Below, one piece after another: positions 17,902-26,643 of a stretch of 64,000 nt of DNA. Positions within the stretch are counted from its first letter, which is position 1. Every line of letters begins with the position of its first letter. Position numbers and translations under genes: made by a program. The stretch is from Acidovorax sp. T1 (GTDB lineage: Bacteria; Pseudomonadota; Gammaproteobacteria; Burkholderiales; Burkholderiaceae_C), in NCBI RefSeq assembly GCF_002176815.1, contig NZ_CP021648.1, positions 496,001-560,000 on the forward strand, in the 5' to 3' direction. Below the pieces are notes generated by a model. The model worked only from the letters and a program-made list of their open reading frames with translations. It was not told the DNA's origin and did no database searches.

Positions 17902-18378
17902 ATGTCGAAACCAGAAGGATTTGGCAACGAGCCAGATGAACTTTCGGACGATGGCGACTTGACGGACATGCTGGGGGAGCTTCGGGTTCTATTGCCGACC
18001 GCGCAGCTACTTTCTGCTTTCCTGATAACTGTGCCATTTACCCCCGGCTTCAGTGCAATCGCCAACGCGGAGAAATGGGTCTTCCTTGCGACGTTTGTTC
18101 TGGCTGTTGTCGGCTTGGTACTTCTGAGTGCGCCGGCTGTGCAGCATCGCTTGATTCGGCCGTTGCTTGATCGACCTCGATTCAAGTCGCTTGCTTCCCG
18201 CCAGATTCTGGTGGGAGCGGTCGCGCTCGCGAGCGCTCTCGTTTCCGGCGCGCAGCTTGTACTGTCCACAATATTTGGACATGTGGTCGGGAGCTTGGCA
18301 GCTGCGCTGGTCGCCGGGTTGATATTTCTCCTATGGTGGTGGCTGCCGCGTCGATGGAAGCAATCCGGAAAACTGTAG
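17902..18378 (+). CDS. DUF6328-type four-helix membrane protein
   Basis: This protein of about 158 residues starts from ATG 17902 behind GAGGA; a longer frame from 17872 exists. After an acidic N-terminus (GNEPDELSDDGDLTDML), LGELRVLLPTAQLLSAFL leads into roughly four membrane helices separated by a basic loop (QHRLIRPLLDRPRFKSLASR). This layout and the ELRVLLP-type motif fit the DUF6328 family of unknown function. It lies at the end of the czc-associated group. Confidence 0.65.
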   Translation: MSKPEGFGNEPDELSDDGDLTDMLGELRVLLPTAQLLSAFLITVPFTPGFSAIANAEKWVFLATFVLAVVGLVLLSAPAVQHRLIRPLLDRPRFKSLASRQILVGAVALASALVSGAQLVLSTIFGHVVGSLAAALVAGLIFLLWWWLPRRWKQSGKL

Positions 18379-18756
18379 ATCACCATGCGATCTTGCAACT
18401 TGCAGTGCCGCTAGATGCGCCGAGGTGATCTCCATGGTTTGATACAGCGGGCGCAAGTTCCTGAACGTGGCACCAATTGTTGGCGCTGCTGACTCGGCCG
18501 TTGGCTGAGGCGTAGAGGAAACGGGCGAGCACCGTCTCAAACTGCTTTGCGTGAAGCAGGGCTCGCCGGCCTGCTGGCGCAGCTGCAGCGTAAGCGCGCG
18601 GCGATCCCATCTTGACCGACAGCTTTGGATAGCCGCGAGCACCCGCTTTGGGCGCCCAAATCTGACTTTGCACAGGCTTACTTGAGTGACCGCATTGCAG
18701 CGGTTGAACGAGTAAGTGGCAACAACCCCAAACTATGCCGAAAACACGGCACGTTG
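18379..18756. other. decayed intergenic stretch with an IS66-like end
   Basis: No convincing gene is visible in this 378-bp gap. It contains gtaagcgcgcggcgatccca at 18590, nearly the same as the left end of the IS66 element at 18867 (27 of 29 positions over 18590-18618), but no transposase follows. It therefore looks like the remnant of an earlier IS66-type insertion. Confidence 0.5.
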
Positions 18757-18866
18757 TTAATCGGCAAGTGCACCGCGCAACCAGGGGTCGACGGTACCGC
18801 CCCGGCCGTCGAACGACTCGACGAGATAGTCCATGAAAGCACGCGTGCGTGCCGGCACGTATTTGC
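18757..18866 (-). pseudogene. C-terminal end of a LysR-type regulator, separated by IS66
   Basis: The minus strand reads RKYVPARTRAFMDYLVESF and ends after ...VDPWLRGALAD at a TAA. This is the typical last part of a LysR-family effector-binding domain. The upstream half of the same gene lies on the other side of the IS66 element (21488-about 21650). The 8-bp target duplication lies inside the RKY codons, so precise excision would rejoin the frame as PTRKYVPARTRAF. Confidence 0.75.
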
Positions 18867-18917
18867 GTAAGCGCGCGGCAATCCCATGTTGACCGCAGCC
18901 GGCCGCACAGGTATTGA

Positions 18918-20474
18918 TCAGGAGTTCGGGGCCTGCCAGCGATGCGGCAGCAATTCTTCGATCCTGCTGGCCCGGTGCGTGGGCAAGCGCGTGAGCACGT
19001 CCTTCAGGTAGGCATAGGGGTCATGCCCGTTCATGCGCGCCGACTGCACCAGGCTCATCACCGCGGCCGCACGTTGGCCTGCTCGCAGGCTGCCGGCGAA
19101 CAGCCAGTTGTTGCGGCCAATGGCGATCGGCCGGATCTGGTTCTCGATCCAGTTGTTGTCCACCGGCAGTTGCCCGTCACCAACGAAGCGCGTCAGTGCA
19201 GTCCAGCGCCGCAGGCTGTAATCCAGCGCCTTGGCCGTGGCCGAGCTGTCGGGCAGTTTTTGTCTCTGTAGCAGCATCCACTCGTGCAGTGCAGCTAGCA
19301 ATGGCTTGGTGTGCTGCTGCCGGATGGCCTGGCGCTGATCCGTGTTCAATTCCTTGACCTCGCGCTCGATGTCGTAGACCTTGGCGAACTGCTCCAGCGC
19401 GAACCCGGCGATCTGGCTTTTGTGGGCCGCGTGCAGGTCAAAGAATTTGCGCCGCGCGTGCGCCAGGCAACCCGCTTCCGTGATGCCATTGGCAAACCCA
19501 GCCTTGTAGCCGCTGAAGTCATCGCATACCAGGCTGCCGCGCCAGTCTCCGAGGAAGTTGCGGGCATGCTCGCCTGCTCTTGACTCGCAGAAGTCGTACA
19601 CCACGGCCTTCATGTCTTCGAAGGCGCCTGGTGCGTAAGCCCACAGGTAAGCCCGGTGGGTGCTGCCTTTGCCAGGCTTGAGCATTTGCACCGGCGTCTC
19701 GTCGGCGTGCAGCACGCTGCGGCTGAGTATCTCCGCCTTCAGCGCATCGACCAGCGGCTGCAGCCGCACGCCGCAGGTGCCGACCCACTGCGCCAGAGTC
19801 GAGCGGGGGATGGCCAGACCGGCGCGTCCAAAGATCGCTTCCTGGCGGTATAGCGGCAGGTGGTCGGCGTACTTGGCCACCAGCACCTGGGCCAGCAGGC
19901 CCGTGGTGGGGATGCCCTTGTCGATCACATGCGCTTCGACCGGCGGCTGGGTGATGGTTTCGCACTGTGCGCAGGCCCACTTGCCACGGATGTGGCGCTC
20001 CACCGTGAACACGCCGGGCACATAGTCCAGCTTTTCGGCCACGTCTTCACCGATGCGCTTCATCGCACAACCACAGGCGCAGGTAGTCAACTCAGGCTCG
20101 TGGCGGATCTCGCGCCGCGGCAGGTTGGCCGGCAGCGGCTGGCGCTTGGGTTGCTGTTTGGCTTGGGGCGCTGGCGCAGGCGGCTGCAGTTGCTCGATCT
20201 CGACGGCGACCGCTGCCAGGTCGGCCTCGATCTCGTCTTCAAGCAGGCTGCGCTGCTCGGCGTTGAAGCGCTCGGACTGGGCCGCGAACTTCATGCGCTT
20301 CAAGAGCGCGTTCTCGTGGGTGAGCTTGGCGTTGAGCGCCTGGCTGTGCTTGAGTTCGGTTTGGTGGCGGGCGATTTGCGCGTCCTTGTCGCTCACGTGG
20401 CCCATGAGGCTGGCAACCATCTCGCGCAGTTGCTCTGCGCTGAGATTGTTCAGGGATTGTTGCTGCACCACCAT
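18918..20474 (-). CDS. tnpC: IS66 family transposase TnpC
   Basis: This 518-residue protein has an N-terminal leucine-rich coiled coil (KDAQIARHQTELKHSQALN), a zinc-binding segment (TTCACGCAMKRIGE and CAQCETI), and the DDE core with LHADETPVQM (first Asp), VCDDFSGYK (second Asp) and VDNNWIENQIRPIAIGR near the final Glu. The C-terminal IS66 tail, RASRIEELLPHRW, is intact. It acts with TnpB and TnpA in transposition. Confidence 0.95.
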   Translation of the reverse strand: MVVQQQSLNNLSAEQLREMVASLMGHVSDKDAQIARHQTELKHSQALNAKLTHENALLKRMKFAAQSERFNAEQRSLLEDEIEADLAAVAVEIEQLQPPAPAPQAKQQPKRQPLPANLPRREIRHEPELTTCACGCAMKRIGEDVAEKLDYVPGVFTVERHIRGKWACAQCETITQPPVEAHVIDKGIPTTGLLAQVLVAKYADHLPLYRQEAIFGRAGLAIPRSTLAQWVGTCGVRLQPLVDALKAEILSRSVLHADETPVQMLKPGKGSTHRAYLWAYAPGAFEDMKAVVYDFCESRAGEHARNFLGDWRGSLVCDDFSGYKAGFANGITEAGCLAHARRKFFDLHAAHKSQIAGFALEQFAKVYDIEREVKELNTDQRQAIRQQHTKPLLAALHEWMLLQRQKLPDSSATAKALDYSLRRWTALTRFVGDGQLPVDNNWIENQIRPIAIGRNNWLFAGSLRAGQRAAAVMSLVQSARMNGHDPYAYLKDVLTRLPTHRASRIEELLPHRWQAPNS

Positions 20475-20539
20475 GGCAGCCAGTGTGCCAAGGAAGGCCC
20501 TGCGCTGCCATGCGCAGATCCACCGATTGCGCGCCGGCT

Positions 20540-20872
20540 TCAGACCATGGTGATAATGCCGGCGTTTCCCATGCGTTGCCAGGGCAGGCCCAGCACCAGG
20601 GCGTCAAGCTGGACAGGCTCCAACTGCCACTGCTCATTGCCTGGCGCCGGCCAGACGAACTTCCCCTGGTGCAGGCGGCGAGCGGCCAGCCAGATGCCGA
20701 TGCCGTCGTGCACCAGCACCTTGATGCGGTTGGCGCGTCTGTTGGCGAACAGGTAGGCGTGATGAGGGTGGGCAGCACCGAACACGCTGACCACCCGGGC
20801 CAGCGCCGTGTCGGTGCCGGCGCGCATGTCCAGCGGGGCCGTGGCAAGCCAGGCAGCGTCGATACGGATCAT
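20540..20872 (-). CDS. tnpB: IS66 family accessory protein TnpB
   Basis: This 110-residue protein starts MIRIDAAWLATAPLDM and contains the family signature FGAAHPHHAYLFANRRANRIKV, which is followed by the DGIGIWLAARRL block. The start at 20872 is chosen by homology; it overlaps the tnpA stop as ATGA. TnpB is required for IS66 transposition, although its biochemical role is unclear. Confidence 0.92.
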   Translation of the reverse strand: MIRIDAAWLATAPLDMRAGTDTALARVVSVFGAAHPHHAYLFANRRANRIKVLVHDGIGIWLAARRLHQGKFVWPAPGNEQWQLEPVQLDALVLGLPWQRMGNAGIITMV

Positions 20873-21417
20873 TGCCGCAGCACCTGGAGCAAACCCTGCA
20901 ATGCGCGGGAACACTCGCCAGCAGCGGCCACCGGCCAATTGACCGTCACGAGGGTGCCGTGATGACAGCACTCGATGCGGATGTCTGATGAGGGAGTTGC
21001 CGATGCAGCACTTGGGGCAGCTTGCGCACCCGCTGGCTGAGGCCCCATCGCCGGCGAGCCCAGCGTCATCGCGATGAAGGCGGGCACGGTGCTGGCATGA
21101 GGCAGATGCGCCGGGGCACGAACAGGCTGTGCATTGGCCATTGGCTCAGCCGCTGCATCGTCGCAGTGCGGGGCGATGCCGGACGCCACAGCATGCGCGG
21201 TATCGCAGGTGGGCTGGTGAAGGCCCAGACGATGCTCCTTGAGCCAGCGATGCAGCACATTGGCATTCATGCCATGTTCACGTGCTGTGGCGGCAATTGA
21301 TGCGCCGGGCTGCTGGCACGCGGCGATCAGTTCAACCTTGAATTGCGCGCTGTAGACCCGGCGTGTGCGGGGGACACGGGAGCGCGAGTTGGGGATCTCT
21401 TGAGACATGGTGTGCAC
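20869..21417 (-). CDS. tnpA: IS66 family protein TnpA
   Basis: This 182-residue protein has an N-terminal helix-turn-helix (RVYSAQFKVELIAACQQPG, then GMNANVLHRWLKEH) followed by a long Ala/Pro-rich linker and the C-terminal IRIECCHHGTLVTVNWP block. It is longer than many IS66 TnpA proteins because of the linker. Starts at 21417 (MHTMSQ) or 21408 (MSQ) are both possible. It overlaps tnpB by four bases. Confidence 0.9.
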   Translation of the reverse strand: MHTMSQEIPNSRSRVPRTRRVYSAQFKVELIAACQQPGASIAATAREHGMNANVLHRWLKEHRLGLHQPTCDTAHAVASGIAPHCDDAAAEPMANAQPVRAPAHLPHASTVPAFIAMTLGSPAMGPQPAGAQAAPSAASATPSSDIRIECCHHGTLVTVNWPVAAAGECSRALQGLLQVLRQ

Positions 21418-22360
21418 GATGGTTTACGTGGACACGATGGTGCTTGCAATTGCTCATTCGAGGTAGATGGGGTGGCCGGACGGATACGTATTTGCGGGTG
21501 GGCATGGCGGCATACAAGGTGGTGGTGAGCATGTGCCATCCGGGGCGCACGCGCTCCAGTGCTTTGCCGCGCAGTGCGTCGGCCACCACAAACGATGGGA
21601 GCCCGGTAATGCCCATGCCCGCCAAAGCCGCTGCAAACATGGCCAAGGCCCAGTCCACCGACACGTCGGGGCTGCGGCCCGTCTCGCGGGCAAAGATGCG
21701 CTCGAAGGAACGCTGCGAGGCGGCCCGGCTGGCCGGATCGCTGGGTTCGAAGAACATCGTCGTGTACTGCTCCAGCGTTGCAGGCCCCTGTGCTGCCAAG
21801 TCGTAAAAGAGTTGCTCGCCCGCCTTGACGAGTTTGCCGGGCGGTGTTGTCGAGATCAGGACTGCATGGCTGACGCTGGCGCCGAACATGGCGACATAGA
21901 TCTGCGCCACGATGCCGCCGAAGGACCAGCCGCCGATGACCACATCCTTGAGGCGCAGGCCATCGATCAGATCTTTGGCATCCTTGACCAGCGCGCTGGG
22001 GTTGTAGGAGCGTTCACCGGTCGACAGGCCCATACCGGAATGGTCGAACGTGATGACCTGAAAGCCCTGCGCAGCAAGCGCGTCGATGAACGCCGGGTCC
22101 CACAGGTCAAGCACGCCCCGAAAGCGGTGGGCCAGCACGATCGGCTTGCCCTTGCCGACGCTGCGGTAGGCCAGCTTGCGGCCACCGCTTTCAACGAACA
22201 GCGTGTCGGCGTATCCTGCGCCTGCAGCCTTCGCAACCGCTGGCACAGCAATGGCCAACACGGCAAGGACCCCGGCGCCGCCCAGGAGGGCATGTCGGCG
22301 GGACGCGGCGGGGAAGCCGACTGCAGAAGCGTCGGGACGAGTGGATGAGATGGCAGGCAT
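21332..22360 (-). pseudogene. truncated Tat-type alpha/beta-hydrolase fused in frame to a LysR remnant and read-through into IS66
   Basis: From ATG 22360 (AGGAG upstream), residues about 1-237 form the first part of a secreted alpha/beta-hydrolase: a twin-arginine-like signal (SRRHALLGGAG), an oxyanion region, D in ITFDHSGMG and the nucleophile elbow GGWSFGG. The catalytic Asp/His part is missing. Near nucleotide 21650 the frame changes to a LysR C-terminal sequence (AALAGMGITGLPSFVVADAL, AAMPTRKYV), and from 21487 it is IS66 terminal sequence. The chimera arose by a deletion or recombination that happened to keep frame. It is unlikely to be an active hydrolase. Confidence 0.75.
21488..21650 (-). 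pseudogene. upstream part of the split LysR effector domain
   Basis: The block encoding AALAGMGITGLPSFVVADAL then ERVRPGW and LYAAMPTRKYV is characteristic of the C-terminal half of LysR proteins, not of hydrolases. It abuts the IS66 right end and continues across it at 18866. The N-terminal DNA-binding part is absent; hydrolase sequence takes its place. The boundary near 21650 is estimated from where family similarity changes. Confidence 0.7.
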
Positions 22361-22384
22361 GGGTACTCCTTGGTGGTGGTGCAC

Positions 22385-22793
22385 CTCACTGTGCCGGTAC
22401 TGGCGGATGCGCGCACTCGCTGAAAGCGCCGATCAGCCAACCAAACGCGCCAGTTCTTCGTGCCCGTTGGCGACTTGCGCGGACGCCTCGTTGCTGAACC
22501 CTGCCTCGAAAAGATTTGAAGGACATCACCGGGCCAGCTTGATCGGCGAACTGTTGCCTCACCGCTGGAGAGCGCAGAAGTATGAGACGCAGGCCGCCAT
22601 TGCGTCTCCGGTACTATGGCCGCTGTCGGTCGAGGCTGTGTGGAAACGCTCACCGAGCATACGTGCCAGCCCCATCCCGCAGCACCGAGCCGCATTTTCC
22701 ACCAGCGCTTCGGTCGAGCCGTTTCTGGCGCACCTGGACCTTTTGACGCGTTCCTGACGCCTTTCTCGGCCTTTAAAAAATGCCATAAAGGCC
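22385..22793. other. gap with a short IS66 TnpC remnant, otherwise nothing recognised
   Basis: On the plus strand at about 22521-22575, the sequence encodes HRASLIGELLPHRW, matching the C-terminal tail of IS66 TnpC (compare RASRIEELLPHRW in the intact element). No ends or other IS66 parts are attached. The rest of the 409-bp stretch holds no convincing gene. The short sequence before 22385 includes the Shine-Dalgarno of the truncated hydrolase. Confidence 0.5.
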
Positions 22794-23419
22794 TCAAGCC
22801 TTCGCCATCCGCATCGCCTTCATCATCTGCACGATACCCATCACGCCCATCACCCTCTTGAGGTTGTAGGCCAGGACATGCAGGCTCATCTCGGTGCCCA
22901 CGTGCTTGAGGGTCTTCATCAGGAAGTGCGTTGAGCCCATCCAGTGCTTGAGCGTTCCGAAGACATGCTCCACGGTGGACCTGCGCAATGTCATCGCCTC
23001 GGGGTTGCTGTCCAGCCGTTGCTGAACGCGCTCCAGCACTTCTTCGTGTTCCCATCGCCGGATACGTCGGTATTTGCTGGTCGTGCATTGCTCGCGCAGC
23101 GGGCAGTGCGGACAGGCACTTGACCAATAGATGCTCAGGCTCAGGCCTTTCTCGATCGTTTTGAACCGATGGATCGCACGCTCACCTGCCGGGCACTGAT
23201 ACTCGTCATCCTTGGCGATGTAGATGAAGTCGCCTTTGTCGAAGCGCCCCTCGGCTTTCGCGTTGGATGTCATCGGCTTGGGCACGAAGGTCGTGATGCC
23301 AGCGTCCTCGCAGGCCTTGAGCTGCGGGCCACTGAAGTAGCCTCGGTCGGCGAAGGCTTGCAGGTTTTCGCTTCCCATGGCCTGGTCTGCGGCACAGGCC
23401 ATGCTGTGCAGTTGTGCCC
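22794..23419 (-). pseudogene. IS1182-family transposase, C-terminal part cut by Tn3
   Basis: The frame is open up to the Tn3 end at 23420 and lacks the N-terminal half. The remaining 200 or so residues show DRGYFSGPQLKACEDAG, the C-terminal cysteine region (CPAGE, CPHCPLREQC) and TVEHVFGTLKHWMGSTHFL, typical of IS1182/IS5-superfamily DDE transposases. The missing half is not present on the other side of the Tn3 element, so the Tn3 boundary is also a deletion junction. It is non-functional. Confidence 0.85.
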
Positions 23420-23525
23420 GGGGTCTCCTCGTTTTCAGTGCAATAAGTGACGGTACGAAAAGCTAGCACTGGCGCGGAGGTGGTGTTGGTAGATCGTTGA
23501 TTTCATTGACTTTCCTGTTCACTTT
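23420..23525 (+). repeat. left terminal inverted repeat of the Tn3 element (about 106 bp)
   Basis: Reads GGGGTCTCCTCGTTTTCAGT inward and pairs with 26518-26623 with about six mismatches over 106 bp. The first 37-38 bases are identical on both sides. The extra inner part includes CGTTGATTTCATTGACTTTC, also perfectly repeated. Confidence 0.88.
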
Positions 23526-23562
23526 CAAATCTGCGATTCGTGGCGTCAAACCGTGGTCGGTT

Positions 23563-26478
23563 TCATCCATTGGTGCCAGTTATCGATGCATTTGGCCGCG
23601 AAGGCAGGATTTGGTCAGCATAGCGGTCAACCGGGAAGCGAAACACACCCCGCAAGTTGATGCTCTCCAGCCTGGTGGGCGCAATCTTCCCGATCAGTTC
23701 CGGTGGAATGACCTGGCGGCGGTTCGACCAGCGATCCAGGACCGCCTGCATCTGTGAGGTATTCCACGCCATCACGATGTTGGCCATCAGGCTCAACGCA
23801 TCGGCCACAGCCTGCATTTCATCGACACGTTTGGCCTGCGCCGGGCTGATCCGGCCGGTATAAATGGCGCGCTTGAGGGCGTTAACAGCCTCGCCCCGAT
23901 TGAGCACCCGGCGCAACTCGTTCCTGAAAGCGTCCTTGACAAAGTAGTCAGCCAAAAACGCCGTACGCAGCAACCGCCCCAATTGCACGCCAGCCTCATA
24001 GATTGGATCGCCCTGGGCGGCAGAACCGAACCGCGCAAGAGCTGCCACCGCACTGGCATGTCCGCTCATGACCGAGGCTGCCAGGTGCACCAGACTATCC
24101 CAATGCTTTTCGATCAAAGCGACGTCGACATTGGCTTCGCACACCGCAGCGATTTCTGCGGGCACTTTGGTGCCGCGTGGCACAAAGAGGTGGCGCTGTT
24201 TGAGTTCCTTCAACCGCGGGCAAAGATCAAAACCAAGCAAACGGGCATGTGACATGGCAAAGTCGGTGTAGCCATGGGTATCCACAGCAAGCTGGCTGGT
24301 CTCCAGCTTTTCTTGGCGGATGACACCTTCAATGGCCACGCTCGCCTGGCGCTCATTGAGCACAAAGGGCTGCGCATGGAAGATGCCCCACCGGTCTTTT
24401 ACATGGGAGTAGATTCCAATGGAAGGTGTGTTGCGCCGAGGATCAAGCCGGGCTTGCCACACCCGTTTGGTGGTCTCCATGCTCATCATGTCAGAAGATG
24501 CCAAATCGGACCGCCCCCAGGTGGCGGCAATCGGGTGTCGCTGCATGAATTCCAGCACAGCCTGGCAGGCCTGGCTCAGACGCCGTTCGTCCCGCGCCCA
24601 GCGCATGGCCTGGCGAATGCTGGTGGCAGACAATTGCGGAATCATGCGCGCGCATTCGACCGCAGTCAGACTGGTGCCGTGGGCCATGATGCCGGCATAG
24701 ACCATCAGCAGCTCGTCGGTAGAGCGCGGCTCACGTCCGAGCATGATCCAGCTAAAGCGCACCTGGGCGTCAACGGCCAGAATCACTTCCGGCAATTGAA
24801 CCTCACCGATGCGGTGATCCAAAGCCGCGCGCAGCTTGGTCACTTCTGGGTCTTCGTCCTCTGCGGGCAATGGCGACAAATGGAGTTCATCATCCACGCG
24901 CAGTACGCCACTGCGGGCTGCAGCGGCCACCGCATCGACACCGGCAGTTACTCTGGCCAGCAAAGGCTTCAAGAAAGTGGCAGCCTTGCTGGGTAACGAT
25001 AGACGGGCATAGTGTTTCTTGGACTCTGCCTGCCAACGCTCGTCCGTGAAGAACAAGCGCGCACGACCCCGAAAGCTCAGGCTGTGCTCAATCCAGACCG
25101 AGCCATTGCGCACCGCGCGGCGCAGGGCAAACAGGGTGGCCACCTCCAACGCCTGAAACGCCCGTTCCCGGTCTGGGCTGGAGATCGAAACCTGCCAGAT
25201 CATTCCCAGACTTGGTGCCACCACTTCAACTGGCAGCTTTCTGGATCCTTTGAGATATAAAGCTTGCAGCTTGGCAAGGTACTCGATGGCAGGATGCTCG
25301 CCGGTGGCCTGCCAGGGCAGCTTTGCAATGGCGACGAGCAACGACCGCACGGGGCGAATTCCATCAATCAATCCCTCGCGGACCAGGGAGGCCCTGCTCG
25401 GTGGTTTGCGTTTCTGGGTTTCGGTGATCAAGGCTTCAAGACGGGCACGCAACTCAGCATCTGGCACCGCACCTTGCGCGCTCAAGGCAACAAGTTCGCC
25501 GAGCAGCGTTTTGTACATTGCGGCCCAATTGACGGTAGCGGGGACATCGGCGGCAGCCTGACGCCACAGATCGGCGATCCGGCGCTGCACCATAAGGATC
25601 AACTGGTCTGTGGTGGTGAACAGGCAATACCGAAGAAAGCATGCGACCTCCACGGTGCGCGCTGGCTCTTTGATCTTGGCTCCGGCTGAGGGCGGCCTGG
25701 AGACAAGTCGGCGCGCGTAGCGGCGCAAGATGAGATCGGGGATGTCTGCCAGGTGCTTATGAACGTCCAGCGTGTAAAGCAGGTCGATGCGCTCCAGTAC
25801 CTCGCTGATTTGGCGGGTTGAGTGTTTCGCCGGTGCAGCCCATAGCCAACTCTGCTGGGTTTGTCCATCTGGGCGCAGCTCTGAAACTGAGGCTCGCCAG
25901 CGATCAAGTGTTGCTGGATCAACGCTGGCGGCGATGGCGGTGCCTGTTTCAACTTCAAGCTGGGCAAGTGCCGCCGCAATCAGTGTCCGAATTGCCCGCT
26001 CGTGCACGATCACCAGCTTGTTCTTGTACAGCCATTGACGCGCCCGCACGAGTAGCTGATCGCGGTCGGCGCAGCGCGCCACTTCGTCGCGCAGTTCACG
26101 TACCAGTGAGCGGCGCTGGTGCTCGCTCATCCACTGGAATCCAAGGACCGTGCAGGCTACTTGTTGGTGATCGAATAGCGTGCGCCCGCGTTCATACATG
26201 GCTCTCAGCGAGGCGACTTCTGGTGCTGCAATGCCAAGCTCGTTGCCAAGGTGGCGCCACAAGGCTACTGGAATTACCCGAAAGGCACCGAGCAAACGCC
26301 CACTCATGCGCAGGAAACCAATATGGAGCGCCAGACCAAGCTTGTGGGAATCACCTCGGCGTGCATTGATTGCGTCGCGCTCGGCACCATCGAAGGTGAA
26401 AAATGCCTTCATCTCGAAGTCGCTGATATCGCGGGGGAGCCCACGCATCCCCAAAAACGTTGTGTGCCAACCCTGCAT
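23563..26478 (-). CDS. tnpA: Tn3 family transposase TnpA
   Basis: This transposase has about 971 residues. Start ATG 26478 has GAGG seven bases upstream; the TTG at 26490 is an alternative. The N-terminal DNA-binding domain (FFTFDGAERDAINARRGD) matches Tn3 ends recognition domains. The C-terminal catalytic region contains DTHGYTDFAMSHARLLGF and LFVPRG, followed by the DRWSNRRQVIPPELIGKIAPTRL-type tail. The length is normal for the family. No resolvase is encoded beside it, so cointegrates would have to be resolved by other means. Confidence 0.94.
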   Translation of the reverse strand: MQGWHTTFLGMRGLPRDISDFEMKAFFTFDGAERDAINARRGDSHKLGLALHIGFLRMSGRLLGAFRVIPVALWRHLGNELGIAAPEVASLRAMYERGRTLFDHQQVACTVLGFQWMSEHQRRSLVRELRDEVARCADRDQLLVRARQWLYKNKLVIVHERAIRTLIAAALAQLEVETGTAIAASVDPATLDRWRASVSELRPDGQTQQSWLWAAPAKHSTRQISEVLERIDLLYTLDVHKHLADIPDLILRRYARRLVSRPPSAGAKIKEPARTVEVACFLRYCLFTTTDQLILMVQRRIADLWRQAAADVPATVNWAAMYKTLLGELVALSAQGAVPDAELRARLEALITETQKRKPPSRASLVREGLIDGIRPVRSLLVAIAKLPWQATGEHPAIEYLAKLQALYLKGSRKLPVEVVAPSLGMIWQVSISSPDRERAFQALEVATLFALRRAVRNGSVWIEHSLSFRGRARLFFTDERWQAESKKHYARLSLPSKAATFLKPLLARVTAGVDAVAAAARSGVLRVDDELHLSPLPAEDEDPEVTKLRAALDHRIGEVQLPEVILAVDAQVRFSWIMLGREPRSTDELLMVYAGIMAHGTSLTAVECARMIPQLSATSIRQAMRWARDERRLSQACQAVLEFMQRHPIAATWGRSDLASSDMMSMETTKRVWQARLDPRRNTPSIGIYSHVKDRWGIFHAQPFVLNERQASVAIEGVIRQEKLETSQLAVDTHGYTDFAMSHARLLGFDLCPRLKELKQRHLFVPRGTKVPAEIAAVCEANVDVALIEKHWDSLVHLAASVMSGHASAVAALARFGSAAQGDPIYEAGVQLGRLLRTAFLADYFVKDAFRNELRRVLNRGEAVNALKRAIYTGRISPAQAKRVDEMQAVADALSLMANIVMAWNTSQMQAVLDRWSNRRQVIPPELIGKIAPTRLESINLRGVFRFPVDRYADQILPSRPNASITGTNG

Positions 26479-26517
26479 CGTGAACCTCAAAAGTGGGAGG
26501 CCACCATACCCGTTTAC

Positions 26518-26623
26518 AAAGCGAACAGGAAAGTCAATGAAATCAACGGTCTACCCAGACCACCCCCGCGCCAGTGCTAGCTTTGCGTACCGTCACTTAT
26601 TGCACTGAAAACGAGGAGACCCC
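26518..26623 (-). repeat. right terminal inverted repeat of the Tn3 element (about 106 bp)
   Basis: This is the reverse complement of the left repeat; its outer end is CCCC at 26620-26623. It ends 20 bp before the start codon of the deaminase gene at 26644, so outward transcription from the element could reach that gene. Confidence 0.88.
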
Positions 26624-26643
26624 GTGAACTGACGAGCCCGGCC

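Larger units (their letters stand above)
18867..21487 (-). mobile_element. IS66-family insertion sequence
   Basis: The ends are imperfect inverted repeats beginning GTAAGCGCGCGGCAATCCCA (18867) and, on the other strand, GTATCCGTCCGGCCACCCCA (ending 21487), 18 of 29 matching. An 8-bp target duplication, gtatttgc, flanks the element at 18859-18866 and 21488-21495, as expected for IS66. It carries tnpA, tnpB and tnpC on the minus strand and is inserted in the end of a LysR gene. Confidence 0.92.
23420..26623 (-). mobile_element. Tn3-family element with tnpA only and very long inverted repeats
   Basis: Both ends start GGGGTCTCCTCGTTTTCAGT and continue through the 38-bp region ending GTACG typical of Tn3 ends, but similarity extends to about 106 bp. 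One gene, tnpA, fills the interior; there is no resolvase gene and no passenger. The flanking 5-bp sequences (tgccc at the left, gtgaa at the right) do not match, so the present flanks are not a simple insertion site. One side is a cut IS1182 transposase and the other a chromosomal gene. Confidence 0.9.

Noticed and set aside
18867..18895. CGTAAGCGCGCGG treated as a regulatory repeat because it occurs twice (18590 and 18867)
   Set aside because: It is the IS66 terminal repeat: the second copy starts an intact IS66 with an 8-bp target duplication, and the first is an end remnant.
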